Part shown: positions 11,522 to 27,142 of the stretch, in pieces
How the letters are laid out: the number at the start of each line of letters is the position of its first letter
Position numbering within the stretch: position 1 is the stretch's first letter
Assembly: GCA_037576215.1 (NCBI GenBank)
Contig: JBANDB010000010.1
Span: 496,001-560,000, forward strand
Length of the DNA: 64,000 bases
Origin: Armillaria gallica
Taxonomy: Eukaryota; Basidiomycota; Agaricomycetes; Agaricales; Physalacriaceae
Reading direction: 5' to 3'
Position numbers and translations under genes: made by a program
The notes under the pieces: generated by a model
The model's input: only the letters and a program-made list of their open reading frames with translations
What the model was told of the DNA's origin: nothing
The model's database searches: none

Positions 11522-12816
11522 TTAGGAGAACCTCGAGGGGTCCAGTTTCTTCAAATTTCCACATCGGATCTTGCCATCCATAACGAGCTCACTAATAGCT
11601 TTAGCAGTACCTGGAGCATTGCAGATCCCCTAGTAATAGAGCGTTGATAAAGGTAATAGAAAAAAAGAAGCGAAGGACTTGCCCAGCATGTATGGCCAGC
11701 CGCGATGAATAGACCATTAGCGATCTTCGTCGCGGCCCCAACGAGGGGGTCGCTGTTGTATTTGACGATTGGAAGAAAACATGCTTGTCGCTTTTCCACC
11801 GTCCCTTCGCTTAGCTCCTTAGAGATAGAACTAACGTGCTTGCGAATGCTTTCGCATGCGGCCTCGTCTACTTCTACGTCGTCCACAGTCTCCGGGAGCG
11901 CGGAATCGTCACCCGGACCACAAGCATATACTTCGTTATTCGGTCGAGCATATATCTCTGGAGTAACTCTCTTCACGTTCTTGCCGGCCTGATGTAAAGA
12001 AATTTCTGTGAACAAGACATATGGCGCAATGGTGGTGCCAGGAGTCGCCCGAATGGTGATACTGTGCGCTCGTGTACCGGTAACGGGGAGTCCGGGGACG
12101 AGTGATGGCGACCAGGCTCCGGCACAGAGGATAATATCGGTTGCATGAATTTCGACCTGCTCCTGGGTTCCTGGTTTGACGTAAACCACCCCAGTGACTC
12201 GACCGTCGAGTTGCTTGATAGTAGTAACCCTTCCGGAAACAAGCTTGACGCCCTTTTCTTTGGCGAGATCCAACATACTCGTCGTGAATTGATACGGAAA
12301 TACCTGGGCCGTTTCCCCAGTGGCAGCCATGGGCGAATACGCATCGGTGAGACTATCTCTGACCCAAAGCAAATCGTCCGGTAGACCTTTAGACTTGCGT
12401 TCTGTTTGGGAAACAGCGCAGTCGAGTCCGAGCGTCTTTTCCAGGCTTTTCCTTTTTCCGCCCTTGCCCACACCGGATCCGCTCTCCTCACCCAAAAGTC
12501 CTCTGCCTTCCCAACTGCCGGTTTCAACGTATCTCCAGCCCCATCGTTCTTTGCCGTTGTACTTCTTCGCGAGCTTGACGTGTTCGGCGAAGGATACATC
12601 CACTAGTTCCTTTGGATAAGCCCATTGGGCTATCAATCCGCCTGCTTTGCCGGAGGCACCTTGAGCAGGGCCATTGACTGATGCTTCGATAACGTGAACA
12701 GTAGTAGAAGGCGAGAACAAAGGATGGCGAGAGAGGTAGTAGGCCGTCGAGCATCCAATTATTCCTGCACCAATGATGACAATGTTGCGACTCGGAGTAG
12801 CATCCGTGGAGGTCAT
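11522..12816 (-). CDS. FAD-dependent oxidoreductase of the DAO family (TDA3-like)
   Basis: The N-terminus carries a textbook dinucleotide-binding fold, IVIIGAGIIGCSTAYYLS, about ten residues from the start, followed by the SGKAGGLIAQW segment typical of D-amino-acid-oxidase-type flavoenzymes. Near the C-terminus NGLFIAAGHTCWGIC matches the second FAD-contact motif of the family. The product is 413 aa if one intron is removed (11630-11682). That intron has a GC donor; reading through it instead gives a frame ending at 11551 that lacks the conserved end. The C-terminal exon encodes a plausible tail ending in SRFS. Yeast Tda3 and related proteins are the nearest relatives I can name, and their substrate is unsettled. 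It lies tail to tail with the ligase pair, so a shared pathway is only a guess. Confidence 0.85.
11630..11682 (-). other. GC-AG intron in the FAD oxidoreductase gene
   Basis: On the minus strand the exon ends TGG and is followed by GCAAGT; the intron ends in ACTAG before GGG. Removing it restores the conserved family motif GHTCWGI and a sensible C-terminus. Confidence 0.75.
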
Positions 12817-12925
12817 GGTTCAATATGGGAGAGTTCGGTGATGCGGTCCGCCATCCGTACATTCTGGAAAATCTACTACTGTATGCGTGACAGCGTGACA
12901 TAGATTTCTTTTCGTCAGCTTGCTA

Positions 12926-13996
12926 ATGCCTCTGGATGGGCACTCGTTTCTTGTCTCCCAAGGATGGTCTGGCAAAGGAACGGGTCTACGTCAAGGTGCA
13001 ATAACGCGGCCTGTTATCGTAAATCAGAAAAAGACCCTTTCAGGTCTAGGGAAAGACCGCGACGAAGCTTTTCCGTTCTGGGATCAGTAAGAATACATTA
13101 TTTTCTCGACGCGACTTGGGCTGACCTTCTTGTGCAGTTTGTTCTCAGCTGCCGCCAAATCTATTCAAGTCAAGATATCCAGTGATGATGATGATGAAAG
13201 CGAGACTGTGAGATCTCATGTTCATTTTACTAGTTCCGTGCTCATTTTATCTCAGGTTGTGTCTACTGAAGCCACCTTAACGCTGAAGCGAACCACAACT
13301 GGAATACTATGCAACCGAAGACCTCTAGGTGGAACATTGGTCTCTTCATCTGGGACAAGCACGCCAGATTCCGACCTCATGCCGCGACTCAGTTTATTGG
13401 CCATGGCAAAACGCGAAGCGGCTAAGCGCGGTCTTTATGCAAGATTCTTCCGAGGTCCTGTCTTGGGTCCCGATACCATTCCTTCTAAACCGGAGCAAGA
13501 TGTGGAGGCGGAACATATAGTGGACAACATTTCGATGCAGAAACCGAAGGAGATCGATGTGGACATACAGTCAAAGAAGAAAAGGAAAAGAGGTGACGAT
13601 GTAATGGAGAAGGCGGAGTGCAAAGAGGGTGACGAGGAGAAGAGAGAGAGAAGACTACGGAAAGCAGAGAAGAAAGCCGCAAAATTAGCGAAGGATGAGA
13701 AGCGAGAGAGGAAACGTCGGAAGTTAGAGAAACGGGCTGATGGTGATGTCACGAAGCAGGAATGGAAGCGGCTAAGGAAAGAGTTGAGGGCATTGGAGAG
13801 AGAAGGGCGGCAAAAAGAGGAAGATGGAGACAAATACGAGAAGCCGACGAAATCAGACAACTTGGGGGAAGCGGAAGGAAAGAAACGACGGAAAATACAA
13901 GAGTCTGACCATAGTCCAGATGCCGCTGACGATGCAGGACAATTTGACAAGGTCCGGGCAGGCAAGAAGCGGAAACGAAGAGAATCTTCACCGTAA
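12926..13996 (+). CDS. G-patch protein, GPATCH4/TMA23-like, nucleolar ribosome biogenesis
   Basis: The start at 12926 opens a G-patch: GWSGKGTGLRQGAI with conserved glycines, then SGLGKDRDEAFPFWD. The first intron (GTAAGA after about 13087) splits the segment that aligns with the conserved FxxxWW/LF region of human GPATCH4 and yeast Tma23, and a second intron (GTGAGA near 13210) follows an acidic Ser/Asp run. The remaining two thirds are a highly charged Lys/Arg/Glu coiled coil with several KKRKR-type nuclear and nucleolar signals, ending KKRKRRESSP. Length is about 320 aa. G-patch proteins bind and activate DEAH helicases such as Prp43; for this subfamily the known setting is rRNA processing. 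Divergently transcribed from the oxidoreductase with about 110 bp between starts. Confidence 0.82.
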
Positions 13997-14264
13997 ATTT
14001 CTCGCTTCGTTCACAATAGACTTGCAGTTTTGTTTTACAGTAACGGATTATATTTGACACGATTACTACTACAAGGTTCCGAATTAAGGCCTGACGGTCA
14101 ACGAGCAATCTGAACTGAAAGGGAAGAACGTGAATAGGTGATGGATTTCTAAAACATTACTGGTACTAGACAAGAAAAACGTGCGTGCATGCGAGGAAAG
14201 ATGGACGTGAGTTGCAAATGACAAGAAAAGATAGAAACATCAGAAAACATTTCACGAACGCGGA

Positions 14265-15974
14265 TTAGATACCTGCGCCCCTCCAAGCGCTTTGCAAAGC
14301 AATGCGTCGAGCCTGGAGTAAAATGAGATATCGTATCCAAAATAAAGGACTTTGAACGCCTACCTGATCAAGCGTGATGGAGTCTTCTCTCAATTCTACC
14401 TTTTGTCTGCCATCGTCATCGTCGTCATCGTCATCATCAAAGGCTCCACGTCCGCGCCCGGTTCGCATTCCGCCAAACGCTGCTTTCCCCCCGGCAAGCG
14501 AGAAAGGCGTTGATGCAACCGCTGTGCCGAAGACACTGGCGTTTGCTGGAGCGCCAAAGGCTGCAAAATCAGTGACTACCTTGCGTGGCGGTGAGCCCGT
14601 CATGAATCCCTTGGAAGAGGGTGACGTCGAAGGCGATCTAAGCGGAGAGCGTGGGGGTGTTGCAGGAGCAAACGAGGAATAGCCGTGTCTCGCTAGATTT
14701 CCGCGAACTGAAAGATATTTATCTGTGAAACGAGTGCCATTCACCTTTAAAAGGTATACTGAGTAACGTCTATCCAAGGATAGGTGAAGCGCCTACCTTC
14801 TTCAACAGCGGACGAGCGTCTGCTAACGAAGGAGCGTCGGTGAACACAGCAACATTATGCCGGGACTCTTCCGACTCCTTGTAGATGCTCTCTATAACCA
14901 CCTTCTTCGTACTTTCATTCCGCAGCAGTAACTTTTCATGCAGCTCTCTGGCCACATCGTCCACGCTCTCGTTATTACCAATGATCCGTTGAGCAACAGC
15001 GTGCCCCACTTCGCGTACCAATCTCTCCATGTCGAGGTTCTCGAGAACACTCCCGACGATGGCATGGGAGAGTAGGTCCGCTGTGGTCAACGGTAACATC
15101 AACCCGGAGGTGATGTTAGTTATTGCTTTGTAGAAATCGGTTGCATACTATGGGGGCCCACCTGAGGATCAGTAAGCAGACGTGCGCAGGGTTACTCACC
15201 TGATATCCACTAAGAGCAGGTTCACAAGCAACGAAGAACTAATGAGAGTTAACAAAGGAACAACGTGGTTTGGGATCACAGCGTGACATACCAGGGTAAT
15301 TCCACGGCTGGCCATCAAGCGTGCGATGACAAGAGGATCGTTCCCATCCGGCGACCCTTCATCGAAGCCTTGACAGAACATGAGAATTAATTAAAAAAGA
15401 GTGAACAGATCATACCATCTCCGTATTCCCCAATGCCATGAGGAGGAGCATCAGCAATGAGGACAACCATCTTACTCGCGTTCTCCCGCCATTCCATATT
15501 GAGAGCCTCGACCATAGCAGCGGTGACAGCTTCCGGGCCGTCGCCACCTCCGGAAGCATACAGGCCAGAGAGGTTCTTGTGCACCTTGCTAATATCCGAG
15601 GAGAATCCAAAGTTCCTAACGATGTAGGTGTGATCCTGTGGGGGATGGTCCCGGAAGGCCACCAAGCCGACTCGAAGGTCCTCTAGCGCTTGTAGTCGTC
15701 CTGACTCATAAATGGCGCCACAAATTTGCTCGATGTTCTTGGTAGCGGAGGAGATGTAACTGCCCTGGCTGCCAGTACAATCTTGGACAAAAACCAAATC
15801 CCTGTGGTGAGAAAGAGGGCCCCTTAAATGACGAAGGGGAGAACGGAAGAAAAGGCGGACTCACAGCTGTTTCCTGTGGGGATCCAGGTTACTTGTGTGC
15901 TGGTGACGAAATGGGTCGTCTTGAGGTTGCGACAAAGAAACGGGGGTCGACTCGAAATACATGTCCTCATCCAT
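14265..15974 (-). CDS. von Willebrand factor type A domain protein
   Basis: The start (MDEDMYFES) lies at 15974. The vWFA domain begins DLVFVQDCTGSQGSYI; the family's usual metal-ion site is DxSxS, and here Cys stands in the second position, as in fungal and Dictyostelium vwkA-like domains. The fold continues through GLVAFRDHPP and MVVLIADAPPHGIG and ends around 15060. A Ser/Pro-rich tail with an Asp run (14400-14440) follows, and the last exon after an intron at 14313-14363 ends in ARRIALQSAWRGAGI. At least five introns are present. Proteins of this form are common in basidiomycetes; some relatives carry an alpha-kinase domain, but none is visible here. The precise role is unknown; protein binding through the vWFA face is the expected activity. 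Confidence 0.78.
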
Positions 15975-16301
15975 GGTGATGACACTCAATAGTTCAAGCT
16001 TGACAATGAAACAAAAGGGTGTTGGTTTGTTCAAGACGCGACACCTTCAGAAATACTGAGGTGAGTAGCAGAAACGTTAGAAAGAGGCCGTCACAACAAC
16101 AATGAGGAAAATCGCTTGTTGAACCTGAAAGTGTATAATCAGAAACGGATCTTATGCCAATTGTGGTGACATCGTTGTGACCGGTTGCCTCCACGTGTTT
16201 CCCATGACTCAGTCTCAAGGCTTGGTTCTTTTTCTCCTTCAGACACTCGTAATATACTGAGCAATTAAATCTTTATTAAGACAGTTAATTATATATATAT
16301 C
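15975..16301. other. Intergenic spacer between two minus-strand genes
   Basis: The spacer holds the promoter of the vWFA gene and the 3' end of the Miro gene. An AT-rich ATATATATAT tract lies near 16290-16301. Nothing else is recognised. Confidence 0.4.
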
Positions 16302-18974
<2,673 letters not shown>

Positions 18975-19580
18975 GTCGAGGCGTGGGTCGACGATGGATG
19001 CGGGGACGAAGGCAAGACGGAAGAGATGAGGGTATAATTATCGTGCGTTGATGCCCGGCTTGTAACGCGTTGTCGGGAAAAAGACTCCTATATCGGACAT
19101 CTGGGGAAGGGCCTGGCCAATTTCCCGTTTTGGACCCAATTTCCGAATACAGACCAACAGACTGGCCTCAATATTCCGGGCAGGCAAAATATCCGTCGAT
19201 CTTCCAGGTCACTGACTCGAGACACAGGCAAGTCTTTGCACAGTGAAGACCCCATATACTTACAGGGTAAACTAATACCCAAAACTTCGGAACTAAACGA
19301 AAATCAGGCAGCAAGACAAAGCTAGGCCGTCCAATATATACTAGTACCAATAGTGTCTCGACGCCATAGGCACCTGCAAGGCGAATACGGTCCCGACACA
19401 GCCGCACAGCGTCAAGTAAACTCACTTATTACCGGTAATTTATACACGGCATTTCCCGAACTTAAATCCATTTCGATACCATCTCATCAACCCTGCATTC
19501 TTAAGAGGTTAATTTGGGTGGTCTTGGGTGTATTTGTTAACTAACCATCACTTCAAACTAGTCCTTTAAACGTCATTTCA
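18975..19580. other. Divergent promoter region
   Basis: This region separates the starts of the Miro gene (-) and the F-box protein gene (+). Open frames inside it give no recognisable product and lack a splice pattern. It probably holds both promoters. Confidence 0.45.
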
Positions 19581-21108
19581 ATGCCATTACTCGAATTACC
19601 CAACGACATCCTTATTTCTATCCTCCAAGAGCTTGAACTTCCGGGGCTCTCCGTTTTATCGAGGACATGTAAGGCACTAGAAGCCCTCGTGAGCTATATC
19701 ATTTCCTCATTGCTCGCCTCTTCTCATTGCGAAGCATCTTCTAGGTTAATAATTTCGGTTGGGCAGATTATCGCCGCAGACATCCACGACCTTCTCATAG
19801 TCTTGCCTCTGCACAGACTCTATGGTCCTCCAAATTCCATGTTCGTTATGATACGCTGGCCGACCGTTCATGGAAGCGTTCCAGGTGCAGAACAGACTTC
19901 GTCGCACGACCCCTTGCTTGTCCTTGGAAAGGAAAGCTACAACCTGTACTCGCCATCAATGATTCCCGGCTCGTCGTAGCTTGCGGAACCACCATATACT
20001 TCTATATTTTCGTCGCATCAGCCAGTGACGAAGTATCCTCTGTCGAATTCGAGAGAGCGGTTGTCCTGAGCGGTCACAGTGGCCAGAGGCGCGACATCAC
20101 GGCGGTGACATTCATCAATGGATTAAAGGAAACCTTACTCGTCGGGTTTCAGAACGGAGAGATAGAGGAGGTCGTATTCGAGGACGACACTGTGAAATTG
20201 TTCTCCCGCGACTTATCGGATTTGCATGTCGGGGGGGTGGTTGAACACCTTTCCTATGACAACAATATGCTTCTATCCCTTTCTTCCGATGGTTTAGCCG
20301 CTTTAACCAACCTTTCGGTGTCGCCTTGCACTTCTTCCGGCGTAGAACTTCAGAAACGAAGCTGGGTGTCGCACCTATGCATGCAGTCGTCTACCCCCTA
20401 TGCGGCATATGGCACTTCTTCGGTCACTCCGTTAGCCATTCACTCCATTACAAATGGAGGCCTCACCCAGACACCTACCGTCGTCCTGGGTATGAAGGGA
20501 TACACAACCACCACCACGCCATCGTCGGCTGTCTATGGCATTTGCCGTGCCCCCCTAGCCGCTCCATGGGGCTCCTCTCCCGAGATCATAGTTTCCGGGT
20601 GGTATGATGGGCAAGTCCGCTGCTACGACCTCCGGTCGGCCCTCAGAGGTCCTAGCGTCTCAGGATCACATTCCCCCCTTCTGCCCGTCCTGTACCTTTC
20701 CGATCCGTTACAGTACGAGCCTATTTATTCCGTCTCATGTGGTGGTGGCTCCTCTAGCCATGTCGCAGCAGGCTCGGCACGCCATAGCGTCGTGTCATTC
20801 TGGGATATTAGATCGCCTGCAAAGGGATGGAGTGTCCATGCCCCGGGTAACGACTCATCACCTGTCTACGATATAATACTGGAAAGCTCCCGTCTTTTCG
20901 GTGCCACCCAGAGCCGACCGTTCGTTTTCGACTTTGTAAGTCACCTGCTTGGTACCTGGAGTAGTGACTAAAGCCACCACTTCCTAAGGGACCCGGTGTC
21001 TCTGCAAGGACATACCCGCATATTCCTCGTCCCGAATGCGATGGTCTCAAGAAAGGAAGAAACTTTGGGTACTACGTCACTCAATACATCCACAGACCGT
21101 CGGCGTAG
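19581..21108 (+). CDS. F-box protein with WD40-like beta-propeller
   Basis: The N-terminus LLELPNDILISILQELELPGLSVLSRTCKAL is a clear F-box, the Skp1-binding helix set of SCF ubiquitin ligases. The rest is rich in short beta repeats with WD-like endings, for example VVSFWDIRSPAKG and VRCYDLRSA, and would fold as a propeller that binds a substrate. Two introns are supported: 19689-19744 in the F-box and 20936-20988 just before the last exon. The last exon ends GYYVTQYIHRPSA. Spliced length is 472 aa. Relatives are annotated only as F-box/WD proteins, and the ubiquitination target is unknown. Without removal of intron 1 the frame stops at 19979. Confidence 0.8.
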
Positions 21109-23049
21109 GTTTGGGAGTTTGCGCGTTTGTTAACGGTGGATTTTGAAGGGATGGTGACTACTTGAGACGGGATACAACGGCGACAACGAGTAGAACGAGA
21201 TGTCTTCACATAGACGACAGCCGTCGCGTAAACTTGGCACAACTTCTGCGACATACCCTGCAGCCTACAAAGCCGCAGTGTCCGTCAAAGTTCTGTCAAG
21301 GAGAAAATTGTGCGAAATCTAAATACACGGCGTTTTCACCCTTTCTGCCTTTGAGCTACGCGGCACCTCGTTCAGGGATGATGGATCTTCTGGAACACGC
21401 TTTTATCTGACTTTCGACATCCGGCGGGTCTCTACACCGGTGGATCAACAACAACAACAAAAGTCGAATGGGTATATGGCGTTGTGTTTCTGGAACGAGT
21501 GTTCCAAGTCAGCCACAAAGACCTGACAACCCTACTGGAGAATGTAACTATGTGAGGAGAACTGTCAGGTAAAGTGAATTGGTTTCAATGGTTTGACGCG
21601 TGGAGATTTTTCGGTTCCTCGAATTGCTGAAGGTGTTAACCGTGACTTCTAGTCGTGGTGCCTGCCTGATAAGACGTTATCAGAAAGTATCTATCCTACC
21701 TCTGTTTCTGCTCTGACGCTGATTGTGACCGGATCAGTCTTTCAGACCTCAGGCCAATAGTACGGAACAAGAGGGTCGCCGCTTCTGTAGAGAATCCTAC
21801 ACTGGGCTGGCAGATCGTCCAAAAGGTTGGTGCCAAGCGTCATAGAACGCCTTAAAAGAACGACACTACTTAAAGCTCGGAGACGACCTGCGGCCGATTC
21901 TCCCCAGTTTTGCTAGTGCTGCCACACGGAGACACTCGCCGCGTTCCATCCACTGGTCTCCAGCCGCAAACTCGTCTATGATCCATAATAACGATGTTTG
22001 TCCCTAACAGCGTAGCGACTGTCTGTACAGTTGCGCAGGCGACACACGCATAACCGCAAGAATAAGCATCCCCGCGCTCCATATACTGGGACGACGCCCG
22101 CGAGAGGCAAGGAGTACACAAATGGAGCTCATACGCCTTGCAAGTTTTCTTCTTTTTTTTTTTTTGGGGGGGGGGGGGTGGGGAGGTATCGAGGATGGCG
22201 TGGGGTAGGATACTCAGAAAGACACAGCTCAGAAGTCTGCACAGTCCCTGATCCACTGATAAGGCAGGGGAAATTTCTTCTGTGTCCAAACCATATGGAA
22301 GATGACGGTAGCAGCTTCATGATACCACTAGCCGTCAGCCTAAGGTGCCTTGTAAGGGGGCATACAGAAATAGCTTTACGAGTTCCATACTGAAGCGCTG
22401 AATAACGACAGATAATGACGCCAGCACCACTCGATACGATTCCATCACGCATCCTACGTCCGAGCTTCAGCAGCCTAGTAACGGTCCCATGCTTGCCTTT
22501 GAGTTTCGAAGACTGAGGCCATAGATATGCATACGGATGCTAGTACCATCGACAATCTGGTATCGTTAAAATGATTGCGGTGATCTGCCTCAAGGCTCAG
22601 GTGAACATGTGCTTCGGTCTCCTAAGGCAAGCACGGGCGTCCGTGGGCACTTCGGTGGGCACGTCAAGCGAACGACCTCAGCACCAAACGAAAAATTAAT
22701 ATTTACAGAAATGAAGATCTGGACTTACTACTAAGACTATTTTTGTTTCCGCAAAATTTCCCGTATGCGATCGATGCCAGGCCCACGTGGGCTATTGAAA
22801 CTAGCAGGAAGAAGCTTTGACGAGCGGGCCTTTCCTTTGAAGCTGAGAGATAAAACCTATTCAAAATTTACACGGAAAAACTTCACCCATTACAAACACG
22901 ACGGGGCAAGTTATACAGCAATGATAAAATGTCAGTTAAATGCAATGTGATATACCTAGTAAAAACAGATTGATGATAACAGAACGAAAAGCCCGCATAT
23001 GATAGAAGGGAAAAATAAACCAAGATAAAAAAAAAACAACGATGTACGA
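21109..23049. other. Gene-free stretch with T/G homopolymer tract
   Basis: Nearly two kilobases between the convergent F-box and RasGEF genes carry no recognisable product. There is a CAACAACAACAACA microsatellite near 21447 and a long T-then-G run near 22153-22178. Open frames here overlap one another on both strands and look non-coding. Confidence 0.4.
22153..22183. repeat. Adjacent T13 and G13 homopolymers
   Basis: A run of 13 T (22153-22165) is followed directly by 13 G (22166-22178), then T and GGGG. Such a run is polymorphic and hard to sequence, so its exact length should not be trusted. Confidence 0.9.
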
Positions 23050-26000
23050 TTAAGATGTGACGAGCGTCGGCTGTGTAAGAACTTTCGACGGGAGCTGGGA
23101 CCGCCAATTAAAAATATGGCGCAAATCCCCTGAAGGGAGCGTATCTGCGGGTTCTTTTGGTTCGACCAGCAAACTAGTATTGGAATAAGTATCAACTCGT
23201 ACAACAAAGCGCAGAAAAGGGACAGACCTCCGACGATACAGATCCTGCAGGTCTCCATGATGCCGTGAATTCTCAAAGACATAATTGAGATATTCCTGGA
23301 CCTCCGGTATGGCCTTGAGATTATAAGGTGATTGGAACCGTTGCATATCTGGGAGAGAAGGAGCTCAATAAGATATTTGACCACATGAAAATCAAAACAA
23401 ACCTTGCACAATTCTGGCTAGCTTGTGATACTTATTGAAATTAAGAAGTTTTTTATCGGCGTTCGACGGGGATACGCGATGTGACGGATTCCCTTCACGA
23501 CAGAAAGTCACATCAGTCAAGTACAAACCTTAGCACAGTCTCGTTAAGCGGCAGAAACATGACGATATGACGGATCGAGCGTACCAAGAAAAGGCACAGC
23601 AGGTGGCGCGGTATTCCGTAGCTTCGTCCGATATTCGTGGTAGTTGCGTCCATGATCGGCCAGACGACGCATAGCTTCTAATTGAAGTCTATTCTTTTGA
23701 GGTAGGCCCTGGATGATAACGATGTGAACATCAGATCGTTTGATCAGAAAACAGAAACAGACCATCCATGTTTGACGTAGTCGAGATATTGTTGATGAGT
23801 CCAACGCAGCCAACATCGAGCGAGGCGTGCTGTAGTTATGAAGTGAACTACAACGCTGTGGAGTGTCCGTTGAGGATCAGAAAAAGAAAGTTGCAATGCG
23901 ACTTACATCGGCTACTTTGATGAAGAACTTGACGAGGGCGGTCCGCTTCTTGATATCATGTTCGTTCAAAATGCTCTCGGCCACCCATCCCGTAATGACC
24001 GTACTGAGAGACGTCAGTGCCCTCACATTGACAGGATGCTTAGCGCCTTCCTGTCCACTCTCGAGTATTTCCTCAGGCTGAATGGCACAATACAGATTGC
24101 ATTCCATAATCGTGAGCTGCCGCGCCAGTTCCAGTGGATGGAAATCAGTAATAGATATCGACGTAAAGTTCTTCGCACGCAGCGCCGCCAGAAGAGTCTT
24201 CGTCATAGTAGGCCGAGGGATTTCAGACGCTGGGACAATAGTCGGGGGATTTATCGACATTCCGGGGTCACGCACGCGGTCACCTCCCTTGGGACTTATA
24301 GTCAGGTCCTTGGTGGTCGAACGAACGTCCAAAAGCTCCAAGATACGTTCAGCTGGTTTCTGGAAGGTGTTGCGTAATGTTGCCGAGACGAATGGTACGA
24401 GCTCTTGAATCGCCAAGTCATCTGCGCCGGTACGCCAGTATAATTCTACCCAACTCTTGATAAAATTCGACACGCGCATCCGAATGGGCAATATTTTCCG
24501 CTGATGCCAAAGCTGCAAGTCTTGCTCTGATATGCCATGAGGCGGTTCAAGCGTATATCGTTTGATCAGAGCTTGCGTAAGTTCGACGGGCGTGCAGAAC
24601 AATCGGAAGGTAAGGAAGAAAACAGCGGAAAATGCAGCGTCAACGATACTGTCGTGAGGTGTCATCTTCTCGACTAAAACGTCAAGAGTTGCACCAACCA
24701 AATGACCGTCGCCATTGTATGCAACGTCGTCAAGAGCATAGTCATGACTTAGCAACCATCCAATAGGACTAGGAGGAAATTCTGGAGTTGACTGAAACGC
24801 CTCCAATGGCAGGACAGGTAAATCACCGTTGATCATCTTATCTTCCACCGATCGACGAGGTAGAGTGTGCACACTACCCTCCCACGTCGTTCCATCTTCA
24901 TCGGTCCTGATAAACGACGACGGTGAACCAAGGTCGTGTTCGACAGGTGATTGAGAAACGATGATAGGAGATAGACATTTTGAGCCGTCGGGGGTCATCA
25001 GATTTGTAATCCCTGAGAAGACCGAGGATGACTTCGAGATGGCACTGCTACTCTCGGATCCCGATGACTCGTCTCCTAGTAGGCCGTTCTGTAATGGACG
25101 ATCATCATCATCCGTTTGGTGTCCATTCAATTCAATCATGCTAATCGACTTCGAGGCCTGGTGCCCTCCGCATTCGTCTGGCTTAAAAAACTGGGGAACA
25201 GGTGCTTCCAGCATCGGTACTTGAAGAATAAACGGCCTTTCACCCAACGATCGGCTAAGACATATTTTGACAGCTGCGACACAATCCGCGCCGGCTTTCA
25301 ACGCTCCCGTCGCAGACTGCAAAAGAGTTCGTTTCTCCTCCTCGTCAGTCATTGAGGAAGGTAGCGGCATGTTCAAAAGTCGAACAGACTCTGCCAAAGA
25401 ACTCGTGACACGGTATAGTCCATCCTTTGCAGATTTGAGTTGAGCGATCCTGTTATTAGGAGCATCGGGGTGCGAGAGAACGGCCTCGACAATCGTCAGG
25501 AGCTTGCATACCATCTCCACTATCTCTCGTACGAGATCGTACATATGTCCCGTACTTGAAGCATGAGACGACCGGGAATATGAATGTGCGTGACCAATGA
25601 AAGCAGCGATGGTGGAGAGGTAGTGGTCATGGGTAGCTCGCAAGGCTTCCATAACTTGTGATGTTGTGCAAGCACCAGAGGGAAAGGGGGGCAGCGGAGG
25701 AGTGGCAGATGACTCCAGGGATGAATATGATGAAGAAGAGGAGGAACTGATGGCGGGCCTATGCCGACGAAGGGGGGCCGGTGGTACTATTGGTAGATTC
25801 TCTTGGCGCGTCCCGGAGTCCAGTGACCGACTGGCTAGAACAGGGATGGGATAGTCGGAATGGTCATTTGGCCGACTGCGCAGTTCACTCATGCTCTTCG
25901 CACGAAGAGAGTGGGTTGGAGATACGGGAGGATCGCGTGGAGGTGTCCGAGATGTTGGGGAAATTCGATGTGATTCGTTACCGTCGTGGACATTGTACAG

Positions 26001-27142
26001 CACACTTCGATAATTCCACGTCTGTCCTTCCATGTCTACAGATCCGGAAGATGAACTGGACGAATGCCGACGCTCAGGAAGCTCCACTCCGCACTGCACA
26101 GCGACGGCAAGGAATCTCCGGACATGAGCGAATACTTGTCCGCCTAATCGCAGCATTGCATCAACTTCGAATTCGTGCGTCTCATCGTGTACGTAGCCTT
26201 CAGAAGCCCGCTTTGCCTGCGCAACGAGTGACGCAAGAACCGCGAGAATACCTCGGCGTTCCTGAGCTAAGACAGGAAACTGCTGTAGGATGGGACCGTC
26301 ACGGCTTAGTGTGTCCGTGGCAGAAAGTATGGAGCGTACACATGAAATGATGCATGCTGTGGAGGGCTGAAAATGATTGACGCGGCTGGCACGAACAGCG
26401 TTTTGAAGGAGAGAAAGTCCATGAAGTAAAGGAATCATCAATGGAGGACAGTATGAATCAATATCTGGTCCTAATGCCTCTTGTAGGGAATGTGGATGCT
26501 GCAGTGTAGAGGGCGACCAAGACTTGGCTGAAGCGGTAGTTTTAGTGTGTATGTGGGTTCGCGGGCGCTAAATGAGAAGAATCAGCACCATGATCATGTG
26601 GCGAGGTGCACGCTCACCACCGGAATTTCAGTTGCATCTTCCTCTTCCTCGCCTTCGTCTGCACTTGAGTTAACGTAGTTGCTGGGAAACCATCCTCTCC
26701 TTCCTTCTAACTCGCCGTCCCACCATCCACTAACATCGCGATTAAGTACGTGTATAACTTGTCCGGCCCTAAACGAGAGACAAGTCGCGTTTTGGTGTTG
26801 CGGAGTGTAGTCATGCATGGCGAGAACGTAATCCGACATGGGCCCCAACGTCTCGTCGAGGTCAAGACTCGCAGAACGTAAAGGGGAGTCGTGGGGAGTG
26901 TACGTAACCTCTGAGACGGAAAGGGATGATGAGGAAGCATTTGTGGAGGAAGATGTTGGGGAAACCAGAGACAGGGTGGATGATGATGATGCGTTCGAGC
27001 TACTACGCGCTCTGGTTCCGAAGCTGGGACCAAGAGGAGATAACTGTGGCTGAAAATTTGACTGGTGTCGGGAACCAGAAGAGGGCCCTGCTACAGTCGA
27101 GACGGACGTGTCTATCCGAAGATGAGACTGATATTTGGACAT
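23050..27142 (-). CDS. SH3-containing Ras guanine nucleotide exchange factor (CDC25 type)
   Basis: This factor loads GTP on Ras and so drives cAMP or MAPK signalling. From Met at 27142 there is a Ser-rich leader, an SH3 domain at roughly residues 105-165 (ALYDY variant AMHDYTP, later GWWDGEL and GWFPSNYV), a long Ser/Pro-rich linker, a RasGEF-N module around PVELTQALIKRY, and the catalytic RasGEF domain starting near ITDFHPLELARQLTIME. Motifs of the catalytic core include FFIKVADRC and PPAVPFLGLYLTDVTF, joined over introns, and NFNKYHKLARIV. The end is LTQPTLVTS. About 1,240 aa in all. One 854-codon exon (23877-26441) holds most of it. The N-terminus may be longer: an upstream exon joins in frame through an intron at about 27184-27255. 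Confidence 0.9.

Noticed and set aside
13435..13965. 176-codon minus-strand frame with Ser/Phe-rich sequence
   Set aside because: It is the antisense shadow of the Lys/Glu-rich tail of the G-patch protein.
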